Assembly (NCBI GenBank): GCA_037074705.1
Contig: CM073590.1
Span: 235,650,101-235,714,100, forward strand
DNA: 64,000 nucleotides
Direction of reading: 5' to 3'
From: Zhengitettix transpicula
Lineage: Eukaryota; Arthropoda; Insecta; Orthoptera; Tetrigidae
Below, in pieces: positions 23,409 through 34,812 of the stretch. A program made the translations under genes and the position numbers. The stretch's first letter is position 1. The number at the start of each line of letters is the position of its first letter. The notes below the pieces were generated by a model, which did not search any database, had not been told where the DNA came from, and worked only from the letters and a program-made list of their open reading frames with translations.

Positions 23409-25252
23409 GTTTTGTGTTGTTTTTTTGTAACTGGCAGCTTTACACTCTGCCTTATTTTACCATGACAGGTATTCTGCAAATGTTTTTATATTAACATTTT
23501 CCAAATATTGGCTCAACCTTGTCAAATTGTTAGTGAACAGAAGTGGTATGAATGGGAACTGTGAGCTCGAAAATAAAAAAAATTAAACAGCTATTAGTAT
23601 GAGTTGATTTTATAAATGAATGATGTAACATTTTTAAAAATGTTTGTGTTTTTACCAATTTTGTTGAACAAAATTTGGACATAAAATAACTTTTTTCTAT
23701 AGCAAATACAATAAAATATGTATGATACTTTACTTCCTGACATAACAATTTACCTATTCTATTTATTGAAAAGAGAATCATCATAAATGAAGTTGTCTGT
23801 CTGTATTCAAAACTTTTTACAAAACTGAATGTCATTAAATAAATTAAATTTTTCTGAAACAAGCAAATTTGTCTGATTAATAGAATTAGGTACAAATATT
23901 CATTTACTAGTAGCAATCATTTCAATCCAGTTTTTATTTTCAATGTATTTGGAGTACAGATTGAAAAAGTCATAAAGGTGTGTGAATGTAATGTGCAAAC
24001 ATTTTACCTGCATTCATATTTGTATTTTTCAACCTTTCATCCATGAAATTGTGAAACATGGATTTTATAAGTTGATACCCGATTCCAGCAAATAATTTTG
24101 ATTGTCAATTTATTATTCTAAATGTTTTTTTTATCAAATGCATTTATTTAGAAAGAATTTGCTCCTTGTAAAATAAATTTAAAAAGAATATAGAACATAC
24201 AAACCATACTATAAATTGCTTTAACCAGTTTCCTGGACTTGAAACAGGCTTGGAGAAAGTATAGGACATCAAACACGTTTTACACATCTGGGCACAACAT
24301 ACACTAACATAATGAAACCATTAGCTATATTATTCTTTATAACTTTGTTGCATTTGGCAGTGAGATTAATCTAGGATAATCTAGTGTAAATATATTTATA
24401 TATAAAGCTAATATATATATATATGTTTGGCCATATCTGAAATTAAAAATCTTTATCCCACACCCGGTGAGGTTCCACATTACGACTGAAGCGTTGTTAA
24501 ATTATAATTTTTAATTGTCTGTTTTGGCCTAATAATTTTTATATCACATTCATAACAAGCAGCAAATGGACTTGAGAATAACAAAGAAAGAATCCACTTA
24601 AAACAACGCACTTTCTAACATATTTTTATTGCCTGTTCTCGTGTATTTTTTCTTGTCTTCACATTATTTTTTTTTATTAAATATAGTCATTTTTCTGTTC
24701 ATGTTATTCTACTAAACTTTTCATATATATTGAAACTTATAAATAATAATTTATACATTTTTATTTACTTATGAAATGTTTTGTAATTTTGATATTCATT
24801 AAAAATTAATTAAGTGGGTGGTTTATGGATTAATTAAAATGCTATACGTGGATCAGAGGCAGAGAATTGGATGTTATCCTTCATCCTTGCCAACAAGTAG
24901 GATTTCTTTAAAGGATAGGCTAAATACAAACAGTGTAGAATATAGGTGATATTTTAATAGTGATATTTATTGTTATTCAAAAACATACATAGCTCTATCT
25001 GGCTGAAATAAAATAAAAATTCTACAGATTATTTCGGTGATTAATTAATAAAATTTCAATTATAATTTTTGATACTGGATAAATATAACACTATTACTAG
25101 AACAACCAACAGTTATGTCTCTTCATGGAAAGGATTTCACCCCCAATCAATAGGAATGCGATGTGTTCACCTATTTTCTGAGGAAAAACAACAAATTAAT
25201 TAATTGTTTTGTTAGGCAGGCTATGAAGAAGTGTGTAAATCGGCAAGTATTT
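23409..25252. other. Convergent intergenic region
   Basis: Between the 3' ends of the NUCB1-type gene and the minus-strand peritrophin gene. The 128-codon ORF at 23530-23916 (-) is low-complexity AT-rich sequence without domain features. A short (TA)n run lies near 24412-24425. AATAAA on the minus strand (24966-24971) is a candidate poly(A) signal for the peritrophin gene. Confidence 0.5.
24966..24971 (-). terminator. Candidate poly(A) signal AATAAA of the seven-domain peritrophin gene
   Basis: Minus-strand AATAAA about 280 nt after the stop codon, in AT-rich DNA. The choice is positional. Confidence 0.3.
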
Positions 25253-27338
25253 TTACCTGGCGTTCTCGGCGGTACAACCGGCGTTCTGAGGCCAGTCGCA
25301 GACTTCCAGCTTGGGATTAAAGTACAGTCCTTCCGGACAAGGCATCTTAATCGGAACTCCGTGATCGCAGCGGCAGTAAATGGTACAGTCAGTGCGACTG
25401 GGTAGGTGGACCACGATGGAGTCTTGGTCATACTCGGGGCAAGTCCCGACGGCGTCGCAGTTGCCTTCGGGAGCCACAGAGGACGAAGACGGCGCCTGTG
25501 TGCTAGATGACGGACTTTCAGACGACGTAGGTGCCGAGGTGCTGGAGCTAGGGGACGAAGGAGCCCGAGTCGTAGACCCGCCAGAGATGCACCCAGAATT
25601 TTGTGGCCAGTCACAGATTTCCAAGGTAGGGTTGAACCACGTTCCTTCGGGGCATGGCATAGTTATGGGAACTCCGTGGTCGCAGCGACAGTAAAGGGTG
25701 CAGTTGTCAGCGTGAGGAAGAAGCTTGACGATGTCGTCAGGGCTGTCGTATTCTGGGCAGGTGCCGATGGCCGGACACAGAGGGGCGGACGTGGAAGGGC
25801 TGGTTGGAGGATTGGTGGATTGTGAGGGCGTTGTGGGACTGGAAGGCACGGTAGTCTGCTTCGTCGTAGATCCACCTGAGATACAGCCTGCATTTTCGGG
25901 CCAATCACAAACTTCTAACACTGGGTTGAACCAGGTTCCAGGACCGCAGGACATGGTGATGGGAACTCCGTGGTCACAACGACAGTAAAGGGTGCAGTTG
26001 TCAGCGTGAGGAAGAAGCTTGACGATGTCGTCAGGGCTGTCGTATTCTGGGCAGGTGCCGATGGCCGGACACAGAGGGGCGGACGTGGAAGGGCTAGTTG
26101 GAGGATTGGTGGATTGTGAGGGTGTTGTGGGACTGGAAGGCACGGTAGTCTGCTTCGTCGTAGATCCACCCGAGATACAGCCTGCATTTTCGGGCCAATC
26201 ACAAACTTCTAACACTGGGTTGAACCAGGTTCCAGGGCCGCAGGACATGGTGATGGGAACTCCGTGGTCACAGCGACAGTAAAGGGTACAGTTGTCAGCG
26301 TGTGGGAGCAGCTTGACGATGTCGTCAGGGCTGTCGTATTCCGGGCAAGTGCCAATGGCGGGACACAGAGGAGCAGTCGTTGAAGGCTTAGTAGGCGGAG
26401 TGTTGGTAGGGTCTGAAGTTCCAGAAGTAGGGGTTGATTTTGTGGGAGGTTTGGTTGTAGATCCACCAGAGATGCAACCAGAGTCCTGTGGCCAGTCGCA
26501 GACTTCGAGGGTCGGGTTGAACCAAGTTCCAGGGGCGCAGGGCATGGTGATGGGAACTCCGTGGTCACAGCGACAGTAAAGCGTACAGTTGTCTGCGTGA
26601 GGGAGCAGCTTGACGATGTCGTCAGGGCTGTCGTATTCCGGGCAAGTGCCAATGGCGGGACACAGAGGAGCAGTCGTTGAAGGCTTAGTAGGCGGAGTGT
26701 TGGTAGGGTCTGAAGTTCCAGAAGTAGGGGTTGATTTTGTGGGAGGTTTGGTTGTAGATCCACCAGAAATGCAACCAGAGTCCTGTGGCCAGTCGCAGAC
26801 TTCGAGTGTCGGGTTGAACCAGGTTCCAGGGGCGCAGGGCATGGTGATGGGAACTCCGTGGTCGCAACGACAGTAAAGGGTACAGTTGTCAGCGTGTGGG
26901 AGCAGCTTGACGATGTCGTCAGGGCTGTCGTATTCCGGGCAAGTGCCAATGGCTGGACAAGGTTCGGTGCCCGGAGGAGCTGTGGAACCGTCACCGGAAC
27001 CTCCGTCTCCGTAACAACCAGCGTTCTGAGGCCAGTCGCAAACCGAGAGCGTGGGGTTAAAGTGCAGACCGTCGGGGCAGTGGAATAGAACCGGGCCTCC
27101 GTGGTCGCACTTGTAGAATATGGTGCAGTCGGAGCTGTCTGGGAGGTGGACGGTGTATTCCAGAGGGTCCTGGGCGGGGCAGGTTCCCACGGGAACCGCA
27201 GACGCGAGCTGCGAGGATCCCAGGAGAGTGACGAAGAGAAGCACCAGACCTGCAAGCAGATCGCGGAGACTGAACTACCGCTGCGTCGCTGACCAACTAA
27301 TTAGACATATCATTGTCGCGATCGTACTTACCGATCAT
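25253..27338 (-). CDS. Secreted peritrophin-like protein with seven ChtBD2 domains, 667 aa
   Basis: Exon 1 is 27338-27332 (ATG ATC G before GTAAGT) and exon 2 is 27249-25253, entered at CTTGCAG and ending at TAA 25253-25255. The intron is 82 nt. The start MIGLVLLFVTLLGSSQLASA is a clear signal peptide; the longest uninterrupted frame begins at a GTG (27244), which is not the true start. Seven ChtBD2 domains follow with a period near 98 residues. The first has six Cys (DCTIFYKC, CDWPQNAGC). Domains 2-7 have eight, adding CPAIG upstream and a Cys two residues before the third canonical Cys (CTLYCRCDHG). Linkers are Thr/Ser/Pro-rich. The family binds chitin in peritrophic matrix or cuticle. A TATA box precedes exon 1. 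AGGTAAAA at the stop also resembles a donor, so an alternative 3' exon cannot be excluded. Confidence 0.93.
25600..26965 (-). repeat. Near-identical domain-and-linker units inside the peritrophin gene
   Basis: The sequence ACTCCGTGGT recurs at 25671, 25965, 26259, 26556 and 26853, spaced 294, 294, 297 and 297 nt. Domains 2 and 3 with their linkers are almost identical to each other, as are domains 4 and 5, pointing to two separate recent duplications or gene conversion. Confidence 0.9.
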
Positions 27339-27398
27339 TTTGAAGTTCCTGGTCAAACACAAATCTACGTCTCTGCAATCGGAAATCAAGTTGAAACA

Positions 27399-27406
27399 CT
27401 TTTATA
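27399..27406 (-). promoter_or_regulatory. TATA box of the seven-domain peritrophin gene
   Basis: TATAAAAG on the minus strand, 61 nt upstream of the ATG, leaving a 5' UTR of roughly 30-35 nt. The same octamer lies at a similar distance before the related gene at 52.5-53.7 kb. Confidence 0.75.
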
Positions 27407-27882
27407 CCAACCGAATCGCTATCGTCGACGACGTCAGTCTCTTCACTTTTCATTATTTTTCTACCACTCGTATCTGAAGAACAATGGTAGATAACACTAA
27501 TGGCCTATTTCGTAAATTGCGGGTATTGCAAATCAAATATTTTATAATATGCATCGTTAAAAAATTAAGTTATTCTTATCACTTATGTACTTATGCGAAT
27601 GGAAGAAGCTTTCGTAGAACCAGGAAATAATTAACTTATATATTAAAGTGTACCTAATATTAACTTTATACCAAATTAATTAAATACTGTCTGTAGTTTT
27701 AGTGTGATATATTTTTATTCGGATATTTGATTATACAAAAAATACTAATTTCATGTTCTTTATTTTCAGAAAACCAATATTTCAAAGAGTTTGGTTATAT
27801 TCAATAAATAATCCAAACCACATGTCTTCAGTTTCACAATTTTTTCTATAAATTGTACGTATTATACATTAAAATCTGTCGA

Positions 27883-27914
27883 TAGCTTTCGGCCATCTTG
27901 GCCGTTTTCATCTG
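27883..27914 (-). ncRNA. Degenerate hammerhead ribozyme-like motif
   Basis: Minus strand reads CAGATGA, a GGCC-AAGAT-GGCC hairpin, then GAAAGCTA. Compared with the hammerhead core (CUGANGA, stem II, GAAA, short stem III, UH) one core base is altered and three bases are inserted before stem II. The AGCT after GAA is the palindromic two-base-pair stem III type. Probably a dead copy. Confidence 0.4.
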
Positions 27915-27960
27915 AAATTTCGTTAAAACATAGTTGATGTGTTTTAACGAAATTTCAGAT
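27910..27960. repeat. Perfect 21-bp inverted repeat
   Basis: 27910-27930 is exactly complementary to 27940-27960, with a 9-nt loop (TAGTTGATG). It overlaps the end of the preceding hammerhead-like motif. Confidence 0.95.
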
Positions 27961-28190
27961 TATAATGGAAAGCTGGTATCATATTTTAATGTAATACCGA
28001 CATTTTATATTAATTTGAGTACTTTTGAGATTTGGATTATTTATTGATCTTTAATTTGCTTATATATGGGGTGTCATAACCTACCATCAGGGTCACATCT
28101 TTCTTTCTTTTATAAATAAATAGAAACAGCCAATTCGTCAGAAAAAAAAAGTGTGTATTAACCAAGCAAAACAAAATACCATTACAGTAC

Positions 28191-28223
28191 GACGTTTCGT
28201 CCACAATTTTGGGGCTTCATCAG
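28191..28223 (-). ncRNA. Hammerhead ribozyme-like motif, core intact
   Basis: Minus strand reads CTGATGA, then AGCCCCAAAATTGTGGAC, then GAAACGTC. This satisfies the conserved core CUGANGA...GAAA...GUC with a palindromic ACGT stem III, the minimal form described for Penelope-like elements that act as dimers. Stem II is imperfect (mismatches in GCCCC/GTGGAC). TAC/GTA and then TTAC/GTAA can form stem I around the core. The sequence following matches the other PLE ends in the window. Confidence 0.6.
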
Positions 28224-29060
28224 GTAAGTAAAATTTATACAATGCATTAAAAATGTAAATTTTATAATAGGATAGTTAAATAAATTGTTATAATTTACAG
28301 ATTGAATTAATTTCGTTGAAATATAAATTATACAGACTTACTTGCATATTTTAACAAAATTAACTCAAACCTCTAATTAGCCCGAACACTTCTAGTGTGA
28401 AATTGACTTCGCCGCGTCTCTTCGGACTCTCAGAATCTTTTATAAAAATAAATCTGTCTCCGATAGAAAAGGTTTTCTCAACTGTAGTTTAATTTTAAAA
28501 TTCTGATAATTTTACACTAGCTTGCAGGCTTTATAGTATTTTTTTTCCCCCCACAGAAAGTTTATTTTAGAAACGTCAGAAAATTGTGACAATTGGGAAA
28601 AATTAGTTTCACTTTTAATATCATTATTTTAAAATTATTAAGACCTGAAAACTACATTTTCTAAATGGGAAAGTTTAGAATTCTCAATCATTACGTAATT
28701 GTTATGCTTTACGTTTTAAGGTAAATCCATTAAGCTTGTTGTCTTGCAATACTAACATCTTTTTTGCTGTGTTTTTTTTCTTCGGTATGAAAAAATTTGC
28801 TGTCATTTCTTTTTCGTTCAAGTTTAAATCTGAATTAAATAAGCTTTTAGTGCGACCAGAGAAGGTGTTTAATTCTCATGAATCGTAATGTACTTACTGT
28901 AATTTATCACCTCTGATGTACGTTGTTCTATAAACAAATTTAACAGGCCCATTGTAAAAACCACGTTGAGTGAATTTAAATCTGTCGATTCTTTACCTTC
29001 GATATTTATCTGAATTAAGTTTTTTTAATTATATCTATATCTATATATATATATATATAT

Positions 29061-30330
29061 TGTAATGCATTGAGGGAATGCATTGTTTCGGAACCGCGCA
29101 TATGTGGGGGTGAGGATGCAAGTGCAAAGTAATTACGGGTCCTGTCTCGATGTGACAAGACAGAGCGGCAAGATATTTGTTTCGGATTAATTGACTTGGC
29201 CGGCACAGGAAGTGGCAATGTGTACTTAGGATTTGTAAAGCAGGGCAAGGGACACGCGCGGGTGGCCGGTCACAAGATGTATCGGTTTAGGAAAGGCATT
29301 GTGTCTGGTTAATGGGCTTGACCATTAACTTGTTGACTTGGGATCAAAGCGGTCAGAAGAATTTCCGAACAGCGCACATGTGGTGGTGAGAATGAAAGTG
29401 CAAAGTAATTACGGGTCCTGTCTCGATGTGACAAGACGGAACGGCTAGATATTTTACCAGCTGGGGGAGCAGCAGCTGCAGAGTGTAAATCTCGGAGTAA
29501 GGGAGAAACTGTCAATGCAATTGCGACGTAGTCTTGGAACAAAGCAGAAGATAGAAGGGACGGTCATATATGTAAAGGGAGGATAAGAATTTGTAAGTCA
29601 GTCGAGGAATTAGCGTCGAGGAGTTGAGTCAGTTGAGTGTGGAGGCGTACGGCGAGCACGGAGTATGGAGAAAATTTGCAGCCTGCGAGAGAAATAGCAA
29701 AATTATTCAACTATAAACATTTTTATATGCAGAAGTTCAATCTGTAGTAATATCAAAATTTGACCACTGTCTTCGATGGTAGGAGACCAGGACACAGCAT
29801 CCAGCGTCGAGTAGTTTTCCCCACGAGCAAGTGGGATGGCCTTCACCAAGTATGGAGAATCAGCTATCGTCGAACCAATAATATGTGTTAGAGTCAGTGT
29901 GTAAACGTCCAGTCTATAAAGTGTGTGTGTAATGAACGAGCCAAATGTTCCTGAGTAATCGTAAGTTGAAATTTTATGGTATTAATATGTGTAAACGGAA
30001 TTAAAAGATACAGTCAGATATCGTTCTTTTCTTTTGATAATAAAATAAACTCTTTTAAATTTAGAAGCAATGTGGTAATTCTAAGTTTGTTAATAAGTTC
30101 GTCGATGTCTAGACGATTAAATATTTCTGTTTAATTTTAAAATAAATTTTGGGTTCTTTGATTATTTAAGTGTGCTGTACGTTAACAAACCCAGTAAAGA
30201 CCCATGAGAGAAAGAGTTATATGTTTTTATTTAAATATAAAATGTTTCAAGAATTGGTAAATAAATTGTTTGTTTGTTAAAGAAATATAAATTTTTTAAA
30301 TTTATTTTGACGTTTTTTTTGTTTATTACA
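29061..30330 (+). mobile_element. LTR-like unit 1, inserted in (TA)n
   Basis: Begins TGTAATGC directly after a TA run and ends TTTATTACA directly before another, so TG...CA ends with an AT-type target. It carries TATAAAG (29915-29920), AATAAA near 30043, and segments shared with unit 3 (the stretch near 29762 resembles that near 32492). No internal coding region is present, so it reads as a solo LTR. An internal duplication of about 80 bp is noted separately. Confidence 0.6.
29103..29455. repeat. Two copies of an approximately 80-bp segment, 275 bp apart
   Basis: 29103-29180 and 29378-29455 share the GTGCAAAGTAATTACGGGTC and CTGTCTCGATGTGACAAGAC stretches with few mismatches, inside LTR-like unit 1. 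Confidence 0.85.
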
Positions 30331-30679
30331 ATATATATTGCATTTTATTACCTCTGATTGAATTTTATTTTTTCGTACAATTAATTTGTCTCATTTAAGA
30401 GTGAAGTTTTTTCCCGGTGTAATTGATTTACAAACTCTTATCGGGAAATTCGTCCCGGTACGTTCGTAGCAACCCTGCAACGTTTCAGTGACAGTCACCG
30501 CTATCGTCTTAACCCGTAGAGTTTACCCCGGATTGAATCCCGAGGAGAGTTTATATACAATTTTTCTCATGTATGTCCTTATTTAATTGTAGTAACACTT
30601 CCCGTTAATATGTTTAATTAAACTGTTAATATCCTCATTTATTTTAGCGAACGAAGGTTTTCCCGGTTTATGTGATCAT

Positions 30680-30810
30680 CAAGAAGTTGTCGGGATTCCA
30701 ACCGGATGAAAACATTGTAAAATTCAAGTTGAAGATGATGACTGTAACCGCCATCGAAACGTCGTGTTATTGCACTGTTTTCATCCGGTTGGAATCCCGA
30801 CAACTTCTTG
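30680..30810. repeat. Perfect 34-bp inverted repeat enclosing a hammerhead-like motif
   Basis: 30680-30713 is exactly complementary to 30777-30810. The 63-nt interval between contains the motif at 30729-30763. A perfect repeat of this length argues for a recent rearrangement or a selected terminal structure. Confidence 0.95.
30729..30763 (+). ncRNA. Hammerhead ribozyme-like motif in an inverted-repeat loop
   Basis: Reads TTGAAGA (one change from CUGANGA), a GATG...CATC stem, then GAAACGTC with palindromic stem III. Only the first core base is off consensus. Confidence 0.45.
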
Positions 30811-30909
30811 TCAACCTCATTTATATTTTAATCTTTTTTTTGTGAAAATAGTAAGTAATTTGGTGATTTATGGCCAATTGAGTCACTACAAATTATTAAT
30901 AATTCACAC

Positions 30910-30942
30910 AGCGTTTCACCACGACATTCGGGACCTCTTCAG
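30910..30942 (-). ncRNA. Hammerhead-like motif, stem III degenerate
   Basis: Minus strand reads CTGAAGA (fits CUGANGA), a loop, then GAAACGCT. Stem III is no longer palindromic, so it is probably a decayed copy. Confidence 0.35.
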
Positions 30943-31048
30943 GTGTTACAATAGTATTAATTAATATTTTAACCTTTAGATATATGTCGGTATGAAATAC
31001 TGTGTGGTTTGTTAAATGTAATTTTATAAATAAACTCATTCAATAACG

Positions 31049-31059
31049 CACACACACAA

Positions 31060-31111
<52 letters not shown>
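31049..31111. repeat. (CA)n-(TA)n compound microsatellite
   Basis: A CA-rich run passes into about 30 nt of TA, immediately before LTR-like unit 2. Confidence 0.95.
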
Positions 31112-31114
<3 letters not shown>

Positions 31115-32146
31115 AGAAATAGTTAATTAGGCCATTAAATTGATTAGGGATAATTTGAATTTTTTTGATAAATGAATTGTAGCGGTATTTGAGCGACCAA
31201 AGCGACAATGACGCTGAGCTCTGTTGCTTTGTTGAAGAGCCGAAATGGCGATTGAGCGCGCAAAAGTAAAGTTAGTTAGTCTTCAGTCTACGGTCAGCCA
31301 CGAAGGGATAGACAACCAAATCTGCATACGAGGAGTCTACGTCTACGGTCAGTCACGAGAGGAGAGACATTAAAACAAATCTTCACCGAGATACATAGCA
31401 GTTCGATCCAAGTCGATAAATAAAACAGTAAAAGTCTAAAATCTGCAAATCAAATAAGCAAGCAGATAGTTGGACAGAGAGATTTTCTAACAACTAACCA
31501 GCGGTGAAGCAAAGGTTGGTTCATTATTAAAAATTGAACAATTTTGCTTGAGGGAAACCGACATCCGATAGCTGACCAATTAGGAGAGGATCATCCGAGG
31601 TTCCTGAGAGCTGAGTACGTGCATTTAGACTGCGTATGTGTAAAATCTGTGAGGAAATTAGAATCAGTGTAATAAAATTTGCATTTAAAGTGTAGTGTTG
31701 AAGCTACAAAAGAGAATACTGGTACCAGTCGGACATTATGTGAGTAACCAAAACTTTGATAATAATATTTGTAAACGAAAACTGAAAGGGTGGAGTCAGA
31801 TTTCGTTCACTTTTCATTTCGTTCAATTTTAATCTCTTTACATTTAGCTTTCTTTCATTTATCAACATATTGTTTTTAAGGTAAATTTTATACTTGAATT
31901 GTTAATCAGTTTATTAAATCACTTTTCTGTTAATTATCAAACCCAGCTACGACCCTAGAGAAGTGATCTTAATTTGATTGTATTTGTTTTAATTTTGGAA
32001 GACACAAGTAAATAAATAATAAATTATTTTGTTTGTTACTTTTTCATAATCTTTTAATTTAATTAACCTTTTCATTTTGATTATTACATAAATGGTACCA
32101 CAACGTGGGTCAAATTAATTAATCGGCCTATCATTTGATTATTACA
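31112..32146 (+). mobile_element. LTR-like unit 2, inserted in (TA)n
   Basis: Begins TGTAGAAATAG after a TA run and ends GATTATTACA before another TA run (1035 bp). It shares several short blocks with units 1 and 3, such as the TTTGTAAACGAAA and CAGATTTCGTTC stretches, and contains AATAAA near 31420. No coding sequence. Confidence 0.6.
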
Positions 32147-32166
32147 ATATATATATATATATATAG

Positions 32167-33207
32167 TGGTAATTATAAGGCAATTATTAATTTATAATTA
32201 AAAAACCTTGACTCGCATTGTTAGCGGCAGAAAACACTCAGGTTGTACACAAGAATGTGGCAAGAATGCCGTGTTTGTGATTATTGTAGGTTGTTGGCTC
32301 GCTAGAAGCGGTGTGTGCTTCAGTCGTCGTGGAAGTTTAGCTGTGAACAGACGAAATGTAAAATACGTATTACATCAGCTAAAACAGTTAGATCAGTTTT
32401 TTTTACAAGTTGCAGTCTGCGATATAAATACGTAAATATTCAACGCTAAACATTTTGAGTGCAGAGTTTGAATTATTCTATTAGTTATTTAGACCATTGT
32501 CTTCGATTTTGGGAGCCAGACAACTGAATCCAGCAGTTAATAAACTTCGGAACGAGGTAATAATATTTCCTAAACGAACAGTGAACCATTTTGTCAAACT
32601 AAAAGTGTAATTAGAATCAGTGTTATAAAAATGGCCTGTGTCTATAAAGTGCAATAAATGTGTGTGTACAAACGAGCCAAATTTCCTTGAGTACCAGAGA
32701 CAGTAAGTTAAAATTCCACAGAATTACTTTTTGTAAACTCGTAAGTAAAGGTAATTATCGAATTTCGGTCAGAATTTAAAGTTAATATTTTATGTGTTTT
32801 TTTTGCATTGTAAATAATCTATTGATGAAAGATGTCTATGATAACTTGATACAATTTAATTGTTAACAAGTATTTTTTTTATTGAAGGCCCAGTAAACGA
32901 TCCTGAGAAAGAGTAAAATTTTTATTGTCAAATATTAATTAATAAAGTAAATTGAAGTTAATTTCTTAATATCTGTTGTAAATTAATTTGATAACTTATG
33001 TAAATTTAATTGTTTGTGCGTTAATAAATTAATATGTTTGTCTATTTTAAAATCTTGGTTAATATTATAACATCCTATCAATTTTAATATTTAAATTACT
33101 AAAAATTGACGCATTAACGTGGCGATTTAATTGCCTTAATTAGTGATTACTACAAATTATGCTCTAACGTGAGGCTTATTTTCCTTTGATTTTATGTGAT
33201 TGTTACA
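32167..33207 (+). mobile_element. LTR-like unit 3, adjacent to unit 2
   Basis: Begins TGGTAATTATAAGGC (third base off the usual TGT) and ends GATTGTTACA before a TA run (1041 bp). TATAAAG is at 32643 and AATAAA at 32653. Only a 20-bp TA tract separates it from unit 2. Blocks near 32492 and 32664 match unit 1. Confidence 0.55.
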
Positions 33208-33780
33208 ATATATATATACTGTGTTATGCACAAGACTGTAGCCAAATATGCCAACACTTTGTAGCCAAATTATGTGTTATACACGAGGTTAATTATCGTT
33301 TGTCCAATTATGTGCATTAAAAATGTGCTCTTGTTGCAAATGATACAATGTTTGATACAATATAAAATATACAATTAAATAAGAGATTAATTTGGTAATA
33401 TAATATTACTTAAGTATTCTAATTAAACAAATAGCCAAATAACAGACAAAATTAAGAGGGGTGTGTTATGTTTTATGATATCTGAAGTACTAACCGTGGG
33501 GGAGAGATATAATGAGAATAGTAGAGAAATATATTCTTGTAATAAATTTATTACATTCATAAGTGATAATAATAATAATAAGGGGGATTTATATCTTTGG
33601 GTTTGTTTTATCTTTGTTTTGTTTTTAGTTTCTTTGTTAATGGCGATATTTGTATAATAAAATTGATGTATTATAGGAAACTAAAATAATTTATATAATA
33701 TACGTGCCCGTATTTAAATGAATTGACCCTGAAATTTAAAGTTGAATGATAATTTAAACGTGTTTATTATATTCTGTTTT
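33208..33780. other. Gene-free stretch with a PLE end remnant
   Basis: No gene supported. On the minus strand, 33421-33455 matches the terminal sequence of the Penelope-like ends elsewhere (CTTAATTTTGTCTGTTATTT then GGCTATTTG). The ORF at 33463-33657 is AT-rich and unrecognised. Confidence 0.4.
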
Positions 33781-34812
33781 TATTGATTTAGAAAAAGCGT
33801 TTGACACAGTGCATTGGGAAAAAAACTGAAGAGGAAAGGGACAGATTGGAATGAGGAAATGACTAATACACAATATTTACTTAAAACAGAAATTCAGGAT
33901 TAGAATTGGAAAGGGAAAAGAAGAAATAAGCCATGCCAAGGGAATAAGACGGGGATGTTGAGTTTCCCCTTTTTCTGTTCAACATATACTTAGAAGAGGT
34001 CACAGGGAAACGCTTAGATGGAAAAAGAAGAATATGTGTTGGAGGAAAGAGAATAGAATGTGTAAAATTTTCTGATGACATGGTAGTGTTAGGAAAAAGT
34101 GAAAGAATGGCAAACAAAATCCTGAAAGATTTAAATGACGCTTGTGAGGAATATGGAACGAGAATAAACACTTCTAAAGCAAAGAGCATGGTGATTAGTA
34201 AAGGGAGAAAACAGAGAAATATTAAGATAGGGCAAGTCAGTATCAGCCAAGTACATGGGAAGTTTAGTCTCTGAAGACTTGAGATACCATCGGGAGATAA
34301 AAAACCCGTATTGCCATAGCGAATGAAGAATTTAATAGATAAAGGTGGTTATTATGTGGCAAATTAGAAACAGAACTGAGAAAAAAGATTAGACAAGTGC
34401 TTTGCCTGGAGCGTGACACTACACGGAGTAGAGACTTGGACGTTTAGAAGAGAGGATGAGAAAAGGCTGGAAGCTTCTGAGATGTGGAGGAGGATGGAGA
34501 GGATAACCTGGATGAAAATGGCGACAAATCAAGAAGTATTGAAAAGGGTTGGTGAGAGATGAGAAAACTGCTGCAACTTACAAGAGAAAGGAAGAAGAAC
34601 TGGGTGGTAGGAAACGAACTGGCACGGGACTACTTATTAACGGAAACTGTGGAAGGACTAGTTCAAGGGGAGAGATCGAGAGGGAAGGGGGCAAAAGACA
34701 TCAATGGAAGCGGAAAATAAATGGCCACGAAAAGGATGGCTTAAGACAGGAGAAAATGGAGAGCTACCACGTGAAAGCCAGCCTCATGATGGTGGTGATG
34801 ATGATGATATTG
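33781..34812 (+). pseudogene. Non-LTR retrotransposon reverse-transcriptase fragment, RTE/BovB-like
   Basis: Broken frames read DLEKAFDTVHWEK, then KFSDDMVVLGKSERMANK (the RT catalytic box, here SDD for the usual ADD), NTSKAKSMVISKGRKQ, then remnants of a GVETWTF-type C-terminal region and GHVLR-like text. Stops and frameshifts separate the pieces. The 3' end runs into ATGATGGTGGTGATGATGAT, the short-repeat tail typical of RTE-clade elements. Clade assignment is tentative. Confidence 0.75.

Larger units (their letters stand above)
27407..29060. other. Gene-free AT-rich region with PLE-type motifs
   Basis: No supported gene. It holds two hammerhead-like motifs (27883-27914 and 28191-28223), a 21-bp hairpin and AT-rich filler, ending in a (TA)n tract at 29042-29060 that abuts the first LTR-like unit. 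Confidence 0.5.

Noticed and set aside
23530..23916. 128-codon minus-strand ORF downstream of the NUCB1-type gene
   Set aside because: AT-rich low-complexity sequence without signal, domain or splice support, and it overlaps a 3' flanking region.
25600..26965. Regular 294-297 bp repeats as a possible CRISPR-like array
   Set aside because: The repeats encode protein domains in frame in a eukaryotic gene; no short repeat-spacer pattern exists.
25253..27244. Start of the peritrophin protein at 27244
   Set aside because: That codon is GTG; an upstream exon (ATG ATC G at 27338-27332) with good splice sites gives a proper Met and signal peptide.
26209..27255. 348-codon minus-strand ORF over the peritrophin gene
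   Set aside because: It is a frame shadow created by the repetitive domain units; it lacks the Cys pattern and a signal peptide.
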